Counted from the first letter of the stretch, positions 34,196 through 43,526 are shown. The stretch: 64,000 bases of DNA from Paraburkholderia agricolaris (GCF_009455635.1 NZ_QPER01000001.1:2728001-2792000), one strand, 5' to 3'. The notes: generated by a model not told the origin, from the letters alone. Made by a program: numbers and translations.

Positions 34196-35245
34196 TCAAC
34201 GGGAAATCGCGGCCTTGTAGCGCGCAGTGGCAGTTTTCTGGTTGTCGCCGGCGCCCCACCAGCGGCCGTCGATCTTCACGGCGTTCTTGAGGTTTTGCGG
34301 ACTGGAGTTGAGTTCGGCGAGTTCTTGTGGCGAGAACTGCTTTACGTCGAACGCGCGCGCGTTGGTCGGGCCGTAGCCTTCGAGCGCATGCGGAATGTTC
34401 GCCTGAAACTCCGGCGACATCATCAGCGCGATCATCTTCTGCGCGGCAGCCGCGTGCCGCGCGCCCTTCGGAATCGCGAGACAGCCCATGCCGAGAATGG
34501 TCTCGGCTTTCGAATACGCAACCGGTGCGTTGTCGTGCAGCACGGGCGTGAGGCGGCTGCCCCATATCATCTCCATGTCGACTTCACCGCTTTCGATCAG
34601 TTGCGCCGATTGCGCGCCGCTGGACCACCAGACACTGACCGCCGGCTTGAGTTTCTGGATCGACCGGAGGGCACGGTCCACGTCGAGCGGATAGAGTTTG
34701 TCCGGTTGCACACCGTCGGCAAGCAACGCGATTTCCAGCGACTCGATCGGCGCGTCGGACATTGCACGGCGGCCCGGAAATTTGCTGACGTTCCAGAAGT
34801 CCTGCCACGTACGCGGCGCATTGTTCGGATACTTGTCTTTGCGGTACGCGAGCACGACGCTGTAGTAGTTGCTCGCAATCCAGTCCTTCGCCCACGCGTT
34901 CTGCGCGATGCCGTCGGTCTTGATCTGCCGGTAATCGAGCGGCTCGAAGAGATGTTGCGTACTGCCCGCCGCGCACTCATCCGAACCAAGATTCACAATG
35001 TCCCATGCGGGACTGCCGGATTGAACCTGCACGCGCACCGCCGTGAGCCCCGGCGTGGTGTTCTGCACCAGCGACAAACCGAGCCGGGCCGCCGCGGGTT
35101 GCGCGAGCGCCTCTACGATGCCCTTCTGATACGCGCCGCCGTACCCCGCGAAGGTCACCGTCTCGTCCGCCAGCGCCGCGCCAGCCGTGGTGCTCAGCAT
35201 CAGCAAGGATGCCGCCGCGGCCGCCCATTTCATTTTCCTCTGCAT
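34196..35245 (-). CDS. Periplasmic binding protein, PotD-like
   Basis: 349 residues. The signal peptide runs to about residue 26 (MKWAAAAASLLMLSTTAGAA then LADETVTF). GYGGAYQKGIVEAL and later VDMEMIWGSRLTPVL fit the PotD/extracellular solute-binding family 1 group. Sits first in the transporter operon, with 116 A+T-rich bases separating it from the deacetylase gene upstream. Ligand is inferred to be a polyamine or acylated polyamine because of the neighbouring acetylpolyamine amidohydrolase. Confidence 0.87.
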   Translation of the reverse strand: MQRKMKWAAAAASLLMLSTTAGAALADETVTFAGYGGAYQKGIVEALAQPAAARLGLSLVQNTTPGLTAVRVQVQSGSPAWDIVNLGSDECAAGSTQHLFEPLDYRQIKTDGIAQNAWAKDWIASNYYSVVLAYRKDKYPNNAPRTWQDFWNVSKFPGRRAMSDAPIESLEIALLADGVQPDKLYPLDVDRALRSIQKLKPAVSVWWSSGAQSAQLIESGEVDMEMIWGSRLTPVLHDNAPVAYSKAETILGMGCLAIPKGARHAAAAQKMIALMMSPEFQANIPHALEGYGPTNARAFDVKQFSPQELAELNSSPQNLKNAVKIDGRWWGAGDNQKTATARYKAAISR

Positions 35246-35361
35246 CTCCGACTCCTTACGTTAAATTTATTTTGGATTACATAATAATCATGAAAATCTG
35301 CCGCCGGGAGGTTCGTCGTACGTGACGCGTCGCACGGCAATCCGCGCGCCAGATCGCGACG

Positions 35362-36378
35362 CTAGAACCACGCCCGCAGAAAGCTGCGCAGGTTCTCGCC
35401 CAGCTCGGGCGCGAGATAGCCACCCTCCTGCACGAGCACCGTCGGCAGGTGCAGGCTTGCGAGGCGTGCGCCGATGCGGGCGAAACCACTCTGCGTGATC
35501 TGGAAATACGCGAAGGGATCGTGCTTCGATGCATCGAGACCAAGCGCCACGACAAGCGCATCGGGCGCAAAGCCTGCGATCTCCGCGCAGGCCGCGTCGA
35601 GCGTCGTCAGGTAGACGTCGTCGGCCGTACCTTTCGGCATGGGGTAATTGCGGTTGCACCCGAGCGCGGCGCCCGTGCCAAACTCGTGTTTGCCGCCGCT
35701 GAAGAATGGATACGCAGCGGCGGGGTCGACATGCAGAGAGATCGTCAACACGCCAGGGTCGGCGTAATAGATGCTCTGTTGTCCGTTGCCGTGATGCACG
35801 TCGACATCCACGATCGCGATGCGCCGCAAGCGTGTGCGTAACTGCTCGACGGCAACCGCCACGTTGTTCACGTAACAGAATCCACCGGCGCGCTCGCGCT
35901 CCGCATGATGCCCTGGCGGGCGGCACAACGCGTAGGCCACGGCATCCCCGTCGAGCACCGCGCGCGCCGCGTGATGCGCCGCGTGTGCGCTGCGCAGGAT
36001 TGCACGCCAGCTGCCATCCGAGATGGGAGACGTCGTGTCCGCGACATGAAACCCGCACCGTCCAACGATCGAATCCGGATACACGCTCGCCTCGCCGAAC
36101 GGATGGAAGCTCGGCACCATCGGGCCGGGGACGCCGGTGGCGCGTCGCCATGTATCGAGTCCATGGAGCAGAAAGTCGAGATAGCGCGCCGTGTGCACCG
36201 GTTCGACCGAACTCAATCCGAAATCGTCGGGAACGTGCGCCACGCAACCGGCAGCAAGCGCGGCCGCGTGCAGCACGTCGGCACGCGCAGGCTGCTCGGT
36301 ATAGACGGTCGCGCGACCATGCACGACAAACGATCCCGGATCGTGTTCGCGCTGGCTCTCGCAATAGAAGACCTTCAT
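35362..36378 (-). CDS. Histone-deacetylase-family enzyme, acetylpolyamine amidohydrolase-like
   Basis: 338 residues. Catalytic features of class II-like bacterial deacetylases are visible: RPPGHHAERERAGGFCYVNN (paired active-site His), IVDVDVHHGNGQQSIYY (zinc ligands Asp and His), LGLDASKHDPF (third ligand Asp) and VLVQEGGYLAPE (catalytic Tyr in G-G-Y). The length and Gly-Phe-Cys-Tyr-Val-Asn block match acetylpolyamine amidohydrolases, which release acetate from acetylputrescine or acetylspermidine. The ABC transporter downstream would supply the substrate. It starts 13 bases after the MFS gene stop, which suggests co-transcription. Confidence 0.88.
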   Translation of the reverse strand: MKVFYCESQREHDPGSFVVHGRATVYTEQPARADVLHAAALAAGCVAHVPDDFGLSSVEPVHTARYLDFLLHGLDTWRRATGVPGPMVPSFHPFGEASVYPDSIVGRCGFHVADTTSPISDGSWRAILRSAHAAHHAARAVLDGDAVAYALCRPPGHHAERERAGGFCYVNNVAVAVEQLRTRLRRIAIVDVDVHHGNGQQSIYYADPGVLTISLHVDPAAAYPFFSGGKHEFGTGAALGCNRNYPMPKGTADDVYLTTLDAACAEIAGFAPDALVVALGLDASKHDPFAYFQITQSGFARIGARLASLHLPTVLVQEGGYLAPELGENLRSFLRAWF

Positions 36379-36391
36379 CGTCTGTTTATCC

Positions 36392-37771
36392 TTATGCGAT
36401 GTTACGGGGCGATGCGGCGTTCATACCAGACAACGATGCCTGCGCATCGCGCGACGCGTCGCTCATCCGGAACCGGCTCGACGGAATCAGCAGCAGCGCT
36501 GCGATGCCGAGAACCTGCACGGCGCACAGTACATAGAAGCCGGGTGCGAAACCGCCGGCGAGGGTCCGCGCGTAGCCGATCATGTAGGGAATCGCATAGC
36601 CGCCCAGGTTCCCACCAATCGTCACCATCGCCAGCGCGGTGCCGGCCGCGGAACCCGAGAACAAGGTGGCGGGCACCGACCACAGCACGCCCGACGAGGT
36701 CTGCGCACCAACCACCGCGAGGATCAGGCCGATCAGCCCCCAGGCCAGGTGGCCCGAGGTCGCCCCTGCCAGCCAGAAGCCGGCGACCGACAGCAGCATT
36801 GGCAGGATCGAGTGCCAGCGACGCTCCTGCGAACGATCCGAATGACGCGCCACGAGCACCATGCAGACGCCCGAGAACACATACGGCAGCGCGGACAGAA
36901 GGCCGACATGCAGGAGATTCGCGATCCCCGCGCTGCGGACAATCTGCGGCAGCCAGAAGCTCACGCCGTACGCCCCGCCGAGAAGTGCGAAGTTTGCCAG
37001 CGCCATCAGCCAGACCGTGGGACTACACAGCGCGTCCACCACGCGGGCCGGCCGTGTTGCAGCGGCTTGCGCGCCGTCTCCACCGCGCGCCGACGCGTGA
37101 ACGTAACGCCGCTCGTCGGCGCTCAGCCACTTCGCGTCGAGAGGATCGTTGGGCAGCCACGCGAACGTAAAGAGCGCGAGCGCGACGGCAGGCAACGCCT
37201 CCATGATGAAGAGCCACTGCCAGCCGCGCAGCCCGCCCCATTGCGGCACCGTTTGCAGAATCCAGCCGGAGAGCGGGCCGCCCAGCATGCCGCCAAAGGT
37301 CAGGCCGAGGAAAAAGATCGCGCACACCTGCGAGCGCAAACGCGCGGGGAACCAGTACGTCATATAGAGCATGACACCGGGATAGCAACCCGCCTCGGCG
37401 ATGCCGAGCAGCACCCGCATCGCGTAGAACTGGTGGGTGTTGGCGACAAACGCCATGCCTGCGGAAATCACGCCCCATGCGAGCATGATTGCACCGAGCC
37501 AGCGGCGCGCGCCCACACGCTGGAGAATCAGATTCGCGGGAATCTCGAAGGCGCAGTAGCCAAGGAAGAACAGGCCGGCACCCGTGCCATACGCAAGGTC
37601 ACTCAGACCGATGTCACCCGCCATCTGCAGCTTGGCGAAACCGACGTTGACCCGGTCGACGAACGACACGACGAGGAGCAGAACGAGGTACGGAAGCAGC
37701 TTCGACGCAATCCGGTTGTACAGCGCATCGTCGCGGTCGCGTTCAAAGCCGGTGCGGCTCAAAAGTTTCAT
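36392..37771 (-). CDS. MFS transporter, anion:cation symporter (phthalate/tartrate) type
   Basis: 459 residues with twelve helices. SFVDRVNVGFAKLQM in helix 1 and EAGCYPGVMLYMTYWFP around helix 4 are signatures of the ACS family, which carries organic anions such as tartrate, glucarate or 4-hydroxyphenylacetate. The start at 37771 aligns with the paralogue at 40425-41774; longer frames read into the operator region. A perfect 21-bp palindrome lies 80 bases upstream. Confidence 0.88.
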   Translation of the reverse strand: MKLLSRTGFERDRDDALYNRIASKLLPYLVLLLVVSFVDRVNVGFAKLQMAGDIGLSDLAYGTGAGLFFLGYCAFEIPANLILQRVGARRWLGAIMLAWGVISAGMAFVANTHQFYAMRVLLGIAEAGCYPGVMLYMTYWFPARLRSQVCAIFFLGLTFGGMLGGPLSGWILQTVPQWGGLRGWQWLFIMEALPAVALALFTFAWLPNDPLDAKWLSADERRYVHASARGGDGAQAAATRPARVVDALCSPTVWLMALANFALLGGAYGVSFWLPQIVRSAGIANLLHVGLLSALPYVFSGVCMVLVARHSDRSQERRWHSILPMLLSVAGFWLAGATSGHLAWGLIGLILAVVGAQTSSGVLWSVPATLFSGSAAGTALAMVTIGGNLGGYAIPYMIGYARTLAGGFAPGFYVLCAVQVLGIAALLLIPSSRFRMSDASRDAQASLSGMNAASPRNIA

Positions 37772-37850
37772 GCGAATACCATGGATAGTTGGGGCGCTCA
37801 CGCACGAAGTGTCACGGGTGCGCGGAGTCAAAGTCACCATCTGAGTCGTC

Positions 37851-37871
37851 CGCCTATCGTTTCGATAGGCG
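37851..37871. promoter_or_regulatory. Perfect 21-bp inverted repeat upstream of the MFS gene
   Basis: CGCCTATCG, TTT, CGATAGGCG: nine-base arms without mismatch. It lies in the 172-base gap between the aminotransferase stop and the MFS start, in a typical operator position for the MFS-deacetylase genes. The binding protein is unknown; GntR or IclR types are candidates. No T-run follows it on the - strand, so a terminator is less likely. Confidence 0.55.
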
Positions 37872-37943
37872 TTACATCGTTTCTCTAAGTGATCCATCGT
37901 CTGTTGACAAAAAGACCGTGTCAATCGGTTCTTGCCGCATCGA

Positions 37944-39302
37944 TCAATCGCACACCCCGCGTGCCGCTTCGTCGAGACACTCCCGCACCGCCGCCAGCAG
38001 CGCTTCGATCTGCGCCGGCGTGCTGATCAGCGGCGGCGCGAACAGCACCGAGGCGCCAAGCGCGCGCAACAGGAAGCCGCGCCGCTGCAACGCGTCGGTC
38101 ACACGTCTCGGCACCTGCAATTGCGGATCGAACGGCGCGCGCGTGCTCTTGTCGGCAACCAGTTCGAGCGCACCCATGAGGCCGAGGCCACGGGCCTCGC
38201 CTACCAGCGGATGCTCCGCCAACTGGCGCAGGCTGGCCTGCAGCAATGCGCCCGTGGCCGCGACGCGCTCCAGGATCCGATATTCGTCATAAAGATCGAG
38301 CGTTTCGAGCGCGACCGCCGCGGCCACCGGATGGCCGCCGTAGGTAAATCCATGGCCGAAGCCGCCGAGCGCGTCCGTCTGGCTCGCAATGGCCTGATAA
38401 AGCGTGTCGCTGAGCATGAGCGCGGAAATCGGCTGATACGCCGACGAAAGGCCCTTCGCGCACGCCAGCATGTCAGGCACGAGATCGAAAGCCTGGGAGC
38501 CCCAATAATGCCCGGTGCGCCCGAAGCCGCAAATCACCTCGTCGACGACGAACAGAATATCGTGCCTGCGCAGCACCGCCTGGACGCCTTCGAAATAGCC
38601 CTGCGGCGGCACGACCACACCGCCCGTGCCCATGACCGGCTCGGCAAAGAACGCACCAATGTTCTGCGCCCCTTCCGCGAGAATCAGTTGTTCGAGTTCG
38701 GTAACAAGCCGCGCGCTGAACGCCTGTTCCGTTTCGCCTGCGCGGCCTTCCCGATAGAAATGCGGGCAGCTCACGTGCAGCATCTCCGGCAGCGGCAGGC
38801 CCCACCCTGTCTGCATGTTCGGCAAGCCCGTGAGGCTCGCCGCGGCGACGGTCGTGCCGTGATAGCCGCGGCGGCGGCCGATGATCTTGCGCTTGCCGGG
38901 CCGCCCCGCTGCTGCCTGGTAATACCAGACGAGCTTGATCGCCGTGTCGATAGCCTCGGAGCCCGAGCTCTGGAACATCACCTTGGACATCGGCACGGGC
39001 GCGCGTTCGAGCAGGCGTGCGGCAAGTTCGATGACGGGCCGGCTGCTGCGATGCGCGAACGTCTGCTGATACGGCAGCTTCAGCATCTGGCGATGCGCGG
39101 CGTCGGCCAGGCGCTTTTCGCTGAAGCCAAGCGACGCGCACCAGAGTCCCGACATGCCCTCGAAATAGCGGTGGCCTTCGGTATCGATGACATAGGGACC
39201 GTCACCCGACTCAATGATCAGGGGTCCTATTTCTTCATGCTGACGCAGGTTGGTCTGCGGATGCAGATGGTGGTCGATATCGAGTTGGTTCAGCGTGCTC
39301 AT
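37944..39302 (-). CDS. Class III PLP-dependent aminotransferase (omega-amino acid/putrescine type)
   Basis: 452 residues. The fold-type I pattern is clear: MFQSSGSEAIDTAIKLVWYY, GRRRGYHGTTVAAASLTG, LFVVDEVICGFGRTGHYWG (Asp binding the pyridine nitrogen) and DMLACAKGLSSAY, whose Lys is the PLP Schiff base. Members move the terminal amino group of putrescine, beta-alanine, GABA or taurine to pyruvate or 2-oxoglutarate. Beside a polyamine-type uptake and deacetylation operon, a diamine or omega-amino acid is the likely substrate. It is divergent from an IclR gene. Confidence 0.9.
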   Translation of the reverse strand: MSTLNQLDIDHHLHPQTNLRQHEEIGPLIIESGDGPYVIDTEGHRYFEGMSGLWCASLGFSEKRLADAAHRQMLKLPYQQTFAHRSSRPVIELAARLLERAPVPMSKVMFQSSGSEAIDTAIKLVWYYQAAAGRPGKRKIIGRRRGYHGTTVAAASLTGLPNMQTGWGLPLPEMLHVSCPHFYREGRAGETEQAFSARLVTELEQLILAEGAQNIGAFFAEPVMGTGGVVVPPQGYFEGVQAVLRRHDILFVVDEVICGFGRTGHYWGSQAFDLVPDMLACAKGLSSAYQPISALMLSDTLYQAIASQTDALGGFGHGFTYGGHPVAAAVALETLDLYDEYRILERVAATGALLQASLRQLAEHPLVGEARGLGLMGALELVADKSTRAPFDPQLQVPRRVTDALQRRGFLLRALGASVLFAPPLISTPAQIEALLAAVRECLDEAARGVCD

Positions 39303-39366
39303 CAGAGTCTCCGTGACAGGAAATGATGGATTGGGTTGATCACCCGTCGTTTCGCTTTACGTTACC

Positions 39367-39397
39367 ATGTTTCTAATTGCGGTACAAAAATGTTTCT
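39367..39397. promoter_or_regulatory. Direct repeats in aminotransferase/IclR divergent promoter
   Basis: ATGTTTCT occurs at 39367-39374 and again at 39390-39397, 23 bases apart, about two helical turns. This spacing places both on one DNA face, as for an IclR dimer pair. The site lies 65 bases before the aminotransferase start and 155 before the IclR start. Confidence 0.4.
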
Positions 39398-39552
39398 GCT
39401 TCCGTGACAGCGTCACGCAGCGCGAACACTCTTTGGGGAGCTGATGTGATATATGTGCATTGCAAAATGACCGCTGCTTCACGGTGAGCGGCGGCCTTCA
39501 CGAAACAGGCATTGGCGCGCGCGAAAGCGCGGCGCGAGGGGATGATCAAAAG

Positions 39553-40368
39553 ATGGACGAGGAAAAAACCAAGAGCGGCGTCAAGTCGGTGCAAATGACG
39601 TTCGACATTCTGGAAGGCGTCGTCGGCGCCCCCGACGAGATCGGCGTGAGCGAATTGGCGGTGCAGTTGAAAACGACCAAGGCCACGGTCTTTCGTCATC
39701 TGCAGACGCTGCTGGAGCTGGGCTATCTGGCACAGAATCCGGCGACGTCGCGCTACCGTCCGGGCATGAAGGCGTATCTGCTGAGCCGCGCGGCAGCGTC
39801 GCGCATCGACCTGCTGGGCGCGGCGGAAACCTCCATGCGCGAGCTGCGCGAAGAGCTGGGGATGTCGGTCGTGCTGTCCGGGCTAAGTGCGCGCGAGCTG
39901 ACCGTGCTCGCCACGGTGGTCGGCAAGGCCGCGCTCGAGATCGGTGTGCGGCCCGGCACGAGCCTCGCGCTGCACGCCAACGCGCAGGGCTATGTCGCGC
40001 TCGCGTTCGGTCATGCCGAGCTGCGTGCGCAATTGAAGAAGCAGGAGTTGACGGCATTCACACCGCACACCGTCACGGCGCAAACCGAGCTCGACGCGAT
40101 CGTGCGCAAGACGCGCGAGCGGGGCTATGCCGTCGCATTCGAAGTGGAAACGCTCGGCATCAGTGCGGTCGCAGCACCAATCCTCGACAGCACCGCGTGT
40201 GCGGTCGGCACGCTCGCGCTCGTGGGCAGCATCCAGTACATTCCGAAAGCGCCGCCGGCAACCATCGTCGATCCACTCGTGCGCACGGCGCTGCGTATCT
40301 CGTGGAATCTCGGTTACAAGGGCAGCGATCTGCAACAGGCCCAAACCGGGCGGCCCGCCAAAGCCTGA
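39553..40368 (+). CDS. IclR-family regulator
   Basis: 271 residues. Winged helix: GVSELAVQLKTTKATVFRHL near residue 35, then LGYLAQNPATSRYRPGMKAY. The effector domain ends in the family pattern of hydrophobic strands (GISAVAAPILDST). The ATG at 39553 was chosen because GAGGGG lies upstream and the N-terminus before it has no family features. Divergent from the aminotransferase gene, so probably its regulator. Confidence 0.88.
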   Translation: MDEEKTKSGVKSVQMTFDILEGVVGAPDEIGVSELAVQLKTTKATVFRHLQTLLELGYLAQNPATSRYRPGMKAYLLSRAAASRIDLLGAAETSMRELREELGMSVVLSGLSARELTVLATVVGKAALEIGVRPGTSLALHANAQGYVALAFGHAELRAQLKKQELTAFTPHTVTAQTELDAIVRKTRERGYAVAFEVETLGISAVAAPILDSTACAVGTLALVGSIQYIPKAPPATIVDPLVRTALRISWNLGYKGSDLQQAQTGRPAKA

Positions 40369-40424
40369 GTGCGTCGCGAGCGCAGCCGCGCTTGCAACGC
40401 ATTCGATACAGCGCACAGGTCAAC

Positions 40425-41774
40425 TCAAACCGGCGTATCGCCGAACCTCGCGTTCCCCGACGCACGCCGGCGCTGCCGCAGTTGCGGCACGCATGCCATC
40501 GTGATCGCACCGACCAGCGTCGCCACGGCCAGCGCATAGAGTCCGCTTTCGAGGTGCCCGGTACGGTCGCGCAGCCAGCCGATCAGAAATGGGCTCGCAT
40601 AACCGCCCAGATTGCCGATCATCGCCATGAGGGCGATTGCGGCAGCGGCGGCCTGCCCTGTCAGCAGAATGCCCGGGAGCGCCCACAGCACGCAGAACGC
40701 CGAGAGTCCTCCCGCCATCGCCACACTCAGGCCGATCAGCGAGAGCCACGGCTGCGCATGAAAACAGGCGCTGAACGCGAGGCCGCCCGCCGACAGCAAC
40801 GTGGCAATCGTGCCGTGCCAGCGGCGCTCCTTGGTACGGTCCGAGTGTTTGCTCACGATAATCATCACGACCGCGGCCACGGCGAACGGTACGGCCGCGA
40901 GCAGACCCGTCGTGATGAGGTTGCGGATTCCGAGGTTCTTCACGATCTGCGGCATCCAGAACGACACACCGTACGTGCCGCACAGCAGCGTGAAATTCGT
41001 GACGATCAGACACCAGATGCCGACGTTCGAGAAGGCCGCGCGAAAATCGTGGCGCGCGCCGTCGCGTTCGCTCGAAGCGCGTTCGGCCGTCAGTTGCGCA
41101 GTCACGCGTGCATTGTCCTCGGCGCTCAGCCAGTGGACCTTGCCCGGACCGTTGTCGAGATAGAAGTACGTGACGATGCCAAACAGAATGGCAGGCGATC
41201 CTTCGAGCAGAAACAGCCACTGCCAGCCGGCGAGTCCCCACACCCCCGCGAACGTCTGCATGATCCAGCCCGAAAGCGGACTGCCGAACACGCCGGCGAG
41301 TGCGATGCCAAGGTTGAAATACGCCATCGCCTGCGAGCGCGCGTAAGCCGGGAACCAGTACGTGAGATACAGCACGATGCCCGGATAGAAGCCCGCTTCG
41401 GTGATCCCGAGCAGGAAGCGCAGCACATAGAACGAATGCGGCGAATGCACGAACAGCATGCACGACGACACGATTCCCCATAGAACCATGATGCGCGCGA
41501 TCCAGAATTTCGCGCCCAGGCGTTGCAGCATCAGGTTACTTGGAATCTCGCACAGGCAGTAGCCGATGAAGAACACGCCCGCGCCGAAGCCGAACGCGGT
41601 GTCGCTCAGACCGATGTCGGCCGCCATCTGCAGCTTGGCGAAGCCGACGTTGACGCGATCGAGAAACGAAATGATATAGAGGACAAACAGGAACGGCAGA
41701 ATGCGGCGAGCGATCCGGTTATAAAGCGCCCAGTCGCGCGTGGACTCGAACGTCGAGCGGGAAAGCAGATTCAT
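40425..41774 (-). CDS. MFS transporter, anion:cation symporter type (paralogue)
   Basis: 449 residues, clearly paralogous to 36392-37771: both begin with LLSR..FE...D.ALYNRIA and share DRVNVGFAKLQM. EAGFYPGIVLYLTYWFPAY lies around helix 4. AGGAGACACC immediately precedes the ATG at 41774. It is followed by nothing on its strand until the IclR gene (convergent, 56 bases). It probably imports the organic acid handled by the GMC oxidoreductase and aldehyde dehydrogenase encoded upstream. Confidence 0.9.
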   Translation of the reverse strand: MNLLSRSTFESTRDWALYNRIARRILPFLFVLYIISFLDRVNVGFAKLQMAADIGLSDTAFGFGAGVFFIGYCLCEIPSNLMLQRLGAKFWIARIMVLWGIVSSCMLFVHSPHSFYVLRFLLGITEAGFYPGIVLYLTYWFPAYARSQAMAYFNLGIALAGVFGSPLSGWIMQTFAGVWGLAGWQWLFLLEGSPAILFGIVTYFYLDNGPGKVHWLSAEDNARVTAQLTAERASSERDGARHDFRAAFSNVGIWCLIVTNFTLLCGTYGVSFWMPQIVKNLGIRNLITTGLLAAVPFAVAAVVMIIVSKHSDRTKERRWHGTIATLLSAGGLAFSACFHAQPWLSLIGLSVAMAGGLSAFCVLWALPGILLTGQAAAAAIALMAMIGNLGGYASPFLIGWLRDRTGHLESGLYALAVATLVGAITMACVPQLRQRRRASGNARFGDTPV

Positions 41775-41807
41775 GGTGTCTCCTGGACTGCGTAGTGTGC
41801 TGTTATT

Positions 41808-41843
41808 GGTAATGCGGGTAATGCGGGTAGTGTGGGTAGTACG
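41808..41843. repeat. Tandem 9-bp repeat, four units
   Basis: GGTAATGCG twice, then GGTAGTGTG and GGTAGTACG, run head to tail directly upstream of the MFS gene. Two units are identical and two differ at two positions. It could be a small slippage-prone array or a set of protein-binding iterons; no function can be read. Confidence 0.7.
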
Positions 41844-41909
41844 CAGTGAGCTACGGCTCATCGTCGCGGACGGCGCGGCTCTGTGGCCGCGTCCGCCCTG
41901 CCTCCTGTA

Positions 41910-43526
41910 TCAGGCCGCTCGCCGGGCGCCGGCCTGCCGCTGCGCGAGCATGAAGTCGGCGCAGCGTTCGCCGATCATGATGGTCGGCGCGTTGGTATTG
42001 CCGCTCACAATCAGCGGCATGACCGAGGCGTCGGCGATACGCAGTCCGTCGAGTCCGCGTACCTGCAGCTCGGGCGAAACGACCGCGAGCGGATCCGTGC
42101 CCATCCGGCAAGTGCCGACCGGATGAAACACCGTTTTCGCCACCGAGCGCACATAGTCTTCGTAGACCTGCTGCGGGATCGCGTCGTCGTCGAGATTGGG
42201 CAGCATCAGCATGCCGTCGAGATGCCGCGCCAGCGAAGGAGCACGCATGATACGCCGGGCGAAACGCACGCCCGCCACCAGCACGCGTAGATCTTCGTCG
42301 TCGGAAAGGAACCCGGCATCGAGTGCAAAACCGTCGTGCGGATCGGCGCTGCGCAGGCGCAGCGTGCCGCGCGACTTCGGGCGCAGCGCGCACGGGTTCA
42401 GCGAGAGGCCGTGACCTTCGGGTGGCGCGCGATCGACGTCGCCAACCAGCGTGGGCACGACATGGAACTGCACGTCGGGACGCCCGCAGCCGGTCGCATC
42501 GACGAAAGCACCACTCTCGATCACATTCGACGTGAGCAGGCCACGCCGCGCGGCGACGTACTGCAGGCCGTGCCGCAGCGCCTTCATGCCGCGATCGTGG
42601 CCAAGCAGGCTCATCGGCTCGCGCGTACGCGCATAGACCGACGCCGCGAGGTGATCCTGAAAGTTACGCCCGACACCGGGCAGGTCGTGCAGCAGGCCCA
42701 GCCCGAGATCGCGCAGATGCACGCTGTCGCCCACACCGGAATGCATCAGAATCTTCGGCGTGGCGAGCGCGCCCGCGCTCAGCACCACCTCTTCACGGCA
42801 GCGGAATTCATGACGGCTGCCGTCGTCGGCACGCGCGATCACGCCCACCGCACGGCGCCCTTCGAAGACGAGCCGTTCGACCTCCATGCCGGTGCGCACA
42901 CTGAGGTTGCGCTGTCCGCGCACGCGGCCCAGATACGCCACGGCGGCGCTGCAACGGCGCCCTGCGTCGGTCGTGGTCTGGTAGTAGCCGACGCCCTGCT
43001 GGGCCGCGCCATTGAAGTCCTCCGTATACGGCACACCCGCCTCCATCGCCGCGTTCACGAACGCGACGCTCAGCGGATGGCGATGCGTGCCGTCGCTGAC
43101 CTTCAGCGGCCCACCGGTGCCATGCAGCGGCGCGCCCAGGCGCCGGTTGCCCTCCGCGCGGCGAAACACCGGCAGCACGTCGGCCCAACTCCAACCCTTC
43201 GCGCCCGCCGCGGCCCAGTCGTCGTAGTCCTGTTGCTGGCCGCGGATGTAAATCATCGCGTTCACCGAACTGCCGCCGCCCAGCGTGCGCCCCTGCGGGA
43301 TGAAAACCTCGCGGCCGTTGACATGCGCCTGCGCGTCGGTACGGTACATCCAGGTGCGACGCGTACCGTGCACGCGAATGAAGGTGCCCGGAATGTGGAT
43401 GAACGGATGGTTGTCGCGCGGGCCGGCTTCGAGCAGCAGGACGCTGCAGCCCGCCTCGACGAGGCGGCCCGCGACCGTGCAGCCGCCGGAGCCGCCGCCC
43501 GCCACGATGTAGTCGAACGTCTCCAT
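41910..43526 (-). CDS. GMC-family FAD oxidoreductase (choline dehydrogenase-like)
   Basis: 538 residues. FAD-binding loop YIVAGGGSGGCTVAGRL at the N-terminus, PQGRTLGGGSSVNAMIYIRG near residue 80, SAGALATPKILMHSGVG near 265 and HPVGTCRMG with IVSGNTNAPTIMIGERC at the C-terminus, including the catalytic His and the conserved Asn. These enzymes oxidise alcohols to aldehydes. The ATG at 43526 has GGGG six bases upstream; ATG 43532 is possible. The gene follows the aldehyde dehydrogenase by eleven to twelve bases, so an alcohol to aldehyde to acid sequence is likely. Confidence 0.9.
   Translation of the reverse strand: METFDYIVAGGGSGGCTVAGRLVEAGCSVLLLEAGPRDNHPFIHIPGTFIRVHGTRRTWMYRTDAQAHVNGREVFIPQGRTLGGGSSVNAMIYIRGQQQDYDDWAAAGAKGWSWADVLPVFRRAEGNRRLGAPLHGTGGPLKVSDGTHRHPLSVAFVNAAMEAGVPYTEDFNGAAQQGVGYYQTTTDAGRRCSAAVAYLGRVRGQRNLSVRTGMEVERLVFEGRRAVGVIARADDGSRHEFRCREEVVLSAGALATPKILMHSGVGDSVHLRDLGLGLLHDLPGVGRNFQDHLAASVYARTREPMSLLGHDRGMKALRHGLQYVAARRGLLTSNVIESGAFVDATGCGRPDVQFHVVPTLVGDVDRAPPEGHGLSLNPCALRPKSRGTLRLRSADPHDGFALDAGFLSDDEDLRVLVAGVRFARRIMRAPSLARHLDGMLMLPNLDDDAIPQQVYEDYVRSVAKTVFHPVGTCRMGTDPLAVVSPELQVRGLDGLRIADASVMPLIVSGNTNAPTIMIGERCADFMLAQRQAGARRAA

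Noticed and set aside
35288..36364. 358-codon - strand frame overlapping the deacetylase gene out of phase
   Set aside because: Same strand but different phase; the 35362-36378 frame holds all catalytic residues, this one only Arg/Cys-rich sequence.
36749..37888. 379-codon + strand open frame antisense to the MFS gene
   Set aside because: Antisense shadow with abundant Arg, His and Gln and no motifs; the - strand encodes a clear twelve-helix carrier.
37904..37924. TTGACA...TGTCAA inverted repeat after the aminotransferase
   Set aside because: Six-base arms around nine bases and no T-run on the - strand; too weak for a terminator and badly placed for a promoter.
37932..39326. 464-codon + strand open frame antisense to the aminotransferase
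   Set aside because: The - strand frame has every PLP-enzyme motif; the + strand product is Arg/His-rich without family features, typical of antisense frames in G+C-rich DNA.
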